Below are positions 61,266-64,000 of a DNA stretch of 64,000 nt, piece after piece. Positions within the stretch are counted from its first letter, which is position 1. Every line of letters begins with the position of its first letter. The notes beneath the pieces were generated by a model that worked only from the letters and a program-made list of their open reading frames with translations, did no database searches and was not told the DNA's origin. Position numbers and translations under genes: made by a program. Location: contig JAILDX010000014.1 in the NCBI GenBank assembly GCA_024688685.1, forward strand, positions 27,116 to 91,115. Reading direction: 5' to 3'. The stretch comes from Saccharofermentans sp. Its GTDB lineage: Bacteria > Bacillota > Clostridia > Saccharofermentanales > Saccharofermentanaceae.

Positions 61266-62552
61266 ATGAGCGATGACAGGTTAACAAACTCGACCCGCAT
61301 AATGGCAACAGTCGGATTTCTCTATTTCGGGTGGTCTGAGTTTATGGGGCTGCTGCGCAATCACTGGTACAGGGAGACTGGGGAGAGCGGGCTGGCGGTC
61401 ATGCATATCTGTGTGATGGCGGCGCTTGTTGCGGCTGCGCTGGTACTCATTTTCGGGATAAGAAGGAAGGCCGTTCTGGGGTGGTTCTGGTGTGTTCCGA
61501 TCTTCGGGTATCTGTGGGCTATGATGGAGAGCGGAGTCAACATCTGGTGGTTTGCCGCGCAGATGCTCCTGACGCTGATCATGCTGTTTCTGGCAGTGCT
61601 GGGAACGTTTGATGTGTGCAGGAACAAGGCGGCTGTAATTGTGCGTTTCGCGATACTGTTTGTGTTTCTGGGGTATATTATCTCGGCTGGGGTCTACTAC
61701 TTTATCGAGTCCAGGGCGTTGGGCGGAATGGCGTATTATCTGCTCTGGGCGGTGCTCCTGTATCTGACGGTAGTGAATACGGGTGAGCTCTACAGGCCGC
61801 TTGCGGGTATCAGCGGGTATTTCTATTTCCTGCCGGCGGTGCTCGCTCTCATATATGTTGTTTCGTTCTGGAAGGACAGCGATATCAGCAGCAATCTTAC
61901 GAGACTTGTTTATTATCTGCCGTTTGTTGTAATCGTGCCGGCCGTTCTTGCATTTGGTTATTTTATTACGAATACGTGCAGCGAGACAGGGCTTGAGAGC
62001 ATGACGAAGGACAGGATGTCTTTTCTTAATACGACGCTCGTTGCGATACCCGTTCTGGTATCAGTGGTCCTGTCGCTCGTCGGAGCGGATATGTATAAAA
62101 AGGATACCGGCATTATCAGTCAGAAAGCTGTCCAGGCGTACAAAGTGATGCTGAGATCAGATGATAAGAGTCTCAAATACAGCATCGCATCCATCGGCAA
62201 GGACACGCCGCCAGTTTTGTTCCTGGAGAATGGTGATACGAGTATCGTCGTGTACGATGCGGAATCCGGCAAGACTGTCACCGTCTGGGATGATAAAGGA
62301 ATGCAGGTTGACGGATATATTGCAAAAGATGACGGGCACACCGTTCCGGCATTTATCTGCAGCGGGGAGCAGGGTGGACTAACAGAAGAAATATACGAGT
62401 TCTATGACGGCAAGCTGCATCTGATGGCCCGCAAGGATGCGGACGGGATCTGCACTTGGAATGGGGAAGAGGTCAGTCCGGACCTGTTCAGCAGGAATTA
62501 TGACGCCTATTGCGACGGCTTCAGGGATATAGTCTGGGAGGATGCGGAATAG
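61266..62552 (+). CDS. Polytopic membrane protein of unknown function with C-terminal soluble domain
   Basis: A 428-residue protein: seven or eight hydrophobic helices within the first about 285 residues, then a C-terminal domain of about 140 residues (DTPPVLFLENGDTSIVVYDAESGKTVTVWDDKGMQVDGY) that is beta-rich. No family recognised. It is apparently leaderless (TATAAT 7 bases before the ATG). It converges on the HAD phosphatase gene, with only 3 bases between them, so no separate terminator exists. Confidence 0.6.
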   Translation: MSDDRLTNSTRIMATVGFLYFGWSEFMGLLRNHWYRETGESGLAVMHICVMAALVAAALVLIFGIRRKAVLGWFWCVPIFGYLWAMMESGVNIWWFAAQMLLTLIMLFLAVLGTFDVCRNKAAVIVRFAILFVFLGYIISAGVYYFIESRALGGMAYYLLWAVLLYLTVVNTGELYRPLAGISGYFYFLPAVLALIYVVSFWKDSDISSNLTRLVYYLPFVVIVPAVLAFGYFITNTCSETGLESMTKDRMSFLNTTLVAIPVLVSVVLSLVGADMYKKDTGIISQKAVQAYKVMLRSDDKSLKYSIASIGKDTPPVLFLENGDTSIVVYDAESGKTVTVWDDKGMQVDGYIAKDDGHTVPAFICSGEQGGLTEEIYEFYDGKLHLMARKDADGICTWNGEEVSPDLFSRNYDAYCDGFRDIVWEDAE

Positions 62553-62555
62553 CGA

Positions 62556-63242
62556 TCAGCCGAGGGCTTCGGTGAAACTCATTATCGAGTAGTCTGCGGT
62601 CGAGGCCATATCGTCCCATGAGAGTGTGCCCAGTCCGACCGGATCGTGGACTGCACATGTGATGAATCCGCCTGACTTCGCACCCTCGATACAAGCCGGT
62701 ACATCTTCGAAAACAACAACGCGGGAAGGGTCAGATCCACCCGCGTTTTCCATTGCGCGAATATAGATTGCCGGATCGCTCTTATTGATCTTATTTCCAA
62801 TGTCGTCAAGTGTTATAACACTGTTAAAAAGTCCGTAGATACTGCATCTCCGGAGACACGGGCCGGCGTGGTCAATGGACAGGGCAGTGGCCGCCATAAG
62901 CGTAAATCCGAGGCCTTTTGCCCTTGTCAGGTACTCGAAAACACCCTCCTTGAGAGGGATGCTCCCGCGGTAATGTTCCGAAACCATATCGTCCCATTCC
63001 TTCATGATCTGCTCGGGAGTATCCTCCAGATCAAACAGCCTGCGCGTGATCACGGCAGCGTCCCTGCTGCTGTTTTTCTTAACCGCATCAAGATACTCAG
63101 GCGTGACTTCAAGTCCGCGCTTCCCGAGAAACTCAATGTCCACCTGATTCCAGACGCCCATCGAATCGATGAGGGTGCCGTCCAGGTCAAAGATCAGTAT
63201 GTCAGCCTTCCTGCGAAGCTCTTCAAGTGTGGGTATACTCAT
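62556..63242 (-). CDS. HAD superfamily phosphatase (beta-phosphoglucomutase-like)
   Basis: A 228-residue HAD hydrolase, subfamily IA with a helical cap. LIFDLDGTLIDS holds the nucleophile Asp and the acid Asp; ATALS-type motif II (LMAATALS) has Thr/Ser; NKINKSDPAIYIRAM has the conserved Lys; VVFEDVPACIEGAKSGG the last Asp. Probably a sugar-phosphate phosphatase or beta-phosphoglucomutase relative. The gene overlaps the upstream phosphatase gene by 4 bases. Confidence 0.85.
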   Translation of the reverse strand: MSIPTLEELRRKADILIFDLDGTLIDSMGVWNQVDIEFLGKRGLEVTPEYLDAVKKNSSRDAAVITRRLFDLEDTPEQIMKEWDDMVSEHYRGSIPLKEGVFEYLTRAKGLGFTLMAATALSIDHAGPCLRRCSIYGLFNSVITLDDIGNKINKSDPAIYIRAMENAGGSDPSRVVVFEDVPACIEGAKSGGFITCAVHDPVGLGTLSWDDMASTADYSIMSFTEALG

Positions 63243-63691
63243 AGTCCGTATTTTTCCTTTATCTCTTCAAGAAGCAGTGTGCAGCCTTCCACGCAGTCAC
63301 TCCACGTTGCCTCGAAATTGCCCGTATACCAAGGGTCAGCGACGTTCCTGGGGAGGAGCATGCGAACATTGCCGAGCTCTTCGTTGGGAAACATCCACCT
63401 GACATTCCTCATATTATTTGAATCCATCAGTATGATGTAGTCGTAATAAACAAGATCGCGCCTTGTCATCTGCCTCGCAGTCTTTCCGGAACATGACAGT
63501 CCGTGCTCTGCGAGGATCCTTCTTGCAGGCGGGTAAACAGGGTTCCCGATCTCCTCTGCAGAAGTGGCTGCAGAGGAGATCTCAAACTGATCAGACAGTC
63601 CCTCGCGCTTAACCAGGTCCTTCATAATAAACTCAGCGATCGGTGATCGGCAGATGTTGCCGTGACATACGAATAGTACTTTTATTGCCAT
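63239..63691 (-). CDS. Low-molecular-weight protein-tyrosine phosphatase
   Basis: A 150-residue phosphatase with the P-loop VCHGNICRSPIAEF (nucleophile Cys, Arg) near its N-terminus and the general acid in ADPWYTG (DPW). In Firmicutes such enzymes act on tyrosine-phosphorylated proteins or on phosphoarginine (YwlE). It has Ile rather than Thr in the P-loop position after Asn (NICR), which in this family favours phosphotyrosine over phosphoarginine (Thr in YwlE). It is the gene next to the integrase end. Confidence 0.92.
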   Translation of the reverse strand: MAIKVLFVCHGNICRSPIAEFIMKDLVKREGLSDQFEISSAATSAEEIGNPVYPPARRILAEHGLSCSGKTARQMTRRDLVYYDYIILMDSNNMRNVRWMFPNEELGNVRMLLPRNVADPWYTGNFEATWSDCVEGCTLLLEEIKEKYGL

Positions 63692-63795
63692 TACGATTTA
63701 ATACGATTCGAGGTGAAATGCCCGTATTTATTGGGTTTGCGGTCGTAGGTCTTGAAAGTTGCATTTTCACTTATCGTGGCGTTTTTCCGCTTTTC

Positions 63796-63846
63796 TTTGT
63801 ACCAAAAGGTACAAAATCGGGTACAAAAATCAAGTTTTGTACCCGG
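63796..63846. repeat. TTTTGTACC/GGTACAAAA repeats downstream of the integrase
   Basis: TTTGTACC (63796-63803) with GGTACAAA (63808-63815), then CGGGTACAAAA (63818-63828) with TTTTGTACCCG (63835-63845): four copies of one half-site in 50 bases. They may be recombinase binding sites or part of the attachment region, or a terminator. Confidence 0.55.
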
Positions 63847-63874
63847 CCTTTTCCGGGTTGTTTCCTGTAGGATC

Positions 63875-64000
63875 TTACACGGCACCAAGTTTTGTGACCT
63901 CAGCAGCAACGTCTTCATACTTAACATGTGTATAGGTATTAAGGGTTACCGAGATGTCGGAATGTCCCATAAGGTACTGCAATGTCTTGGGATTCATTCC
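63875..64000 (-). CDS. Tyrosine recombinase (phage/ICE integrase), C-terminal end only
   Basis: The last 41 codons of a tyrosine recombinase; the rest runs off the window. NPKTLQYLMGHSDISVTLNTYTHV contains the catalytic His (GHSDI) and the nucleophilic Tyr (NTYTHV). The stop is TAA at 63875-63877. It resembles Tn916/phage-type integrases. The gene marks one end of a mobile element beyond base 64000, which by its orientation has the attachment site near 63700-63870. Confidence 0.85.
   Translation of the reverse strand, partial: GMNPKTLQYLMGHSDISVTLNTYTHVKYEDVAAEVTKLGAV

Noticed and set aside
63691..63927. Small minus-strand frame between the phosphatase and the integrase
   Set aside because: It is a different frame from the integrase end, runs through the GTACAAAA repeats and has no family match.
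1..64000. CRISPR arrays, tRNA or rRNA genes, T-box or other classical riboswitches
   Set aside because: I looked in all intergenic gaps and found no regularly spaced repeats, no cloverleaf with a GTTCGA arm and no known riboswitch core; an Infernal or tRNAscan run would be needed to exclude them formally.

Overview
This 64 kb stretch reads as chromosomal DNA of a low-to-mid GC Gram-positive anaerobe of the class Clostridia, probably from a gut or rumen. The grounds are strong AGGAGG-type ribosome binding sites, SigA-like promoters (TTGACA/TATAAT, often extended -10), a FabK-type enoyl reductase, a three-subunit transhydrogenase, many lipoproteins and SpoIIE-type signalling. The genus cannot be fixed from the sequence; a Saccharofermentans-like or Lachnospiraceae-like organism is only a guess. 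Coding density is high, no gap exceeds about 300 bases, and I found no rRNA, tRNA or CRISPR array.

Layout. 0-11 kb: 3' end of a metal ABC permease, an acyltransferase, a SpoIIE-type phosphatase, a DUF2975/Xre/DUF4153 operon with direct-repeat operators, a flotillin and a MacB-like ABC transporter followed by a large structured intergenic repeat. 11-18 kb is the accessory-looking part: a barnase-like lipoprotein RNase directly upstream of a three-part protein (barstar, LacI-type ligand-binding domain, GGDEF diguanylate cyclase), a divergent serpin, an acyltransferase and an EcoRI-family endonuclease without a visible methyltransferase. 18-24.6 kb: pntA1-pntA2-pntB and two GT39-like membrane glycosyltransferases around a small lipoprotein. 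24.6-31.7 kb (minus strand): a dlt-like operon that also carries an Asp/Glu-family racemase, a paralogous lipoprotein and a transglutaminase gene. 31.8-42.4 kb: a copper ATPase with a C-terminal CopZ-like domain that has its own ribosome binding site, an SseB protein, NnrE, a Sel1-repeat protein, DUF389 and DUF4236 proteins, a GT2, an asparaginase and a papain-like protein.

42.4-47.9 kb is the fatty-acid operon fabH-fabK-fabD-fabG-fabF-fabZ, with a FabT-like palindrome at its promoter; the same 13-mer covers the -35 box of a membrane-protein gene at 50.3 kb. 50.4-58.0 kb is the shikimate operon: a Phe/Tyr-rich leader peptide with an attenuator, then DAHP synthase, TyrA, AroB, an AroA-AroC fusion, a chorismate mutase-AroE-AroK fusion and AroQ. 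Six overlapping or closely spaced genes supply nine activities. The end holds a DUF6935 protein, TrmL, a degenerate GGDEF-EAL protein, a membrane protein, a HAD phosphatase, a low-molecular-weight phosphatase and the 3' end of a tyrosine integrase, which marks the edge of a mobile element running off the right end.

The observations I rate highest are the barnase/barstar-GGDEF pair, the leader-peptide attenuator of the aromatic operon, the internal CopZ start, the shared FabT-like operators, the lone EcoRI-like enzyme, and a set of genes whose -10 box lies 6-8 bases before the start codon, as expected for leaderless transcripts.
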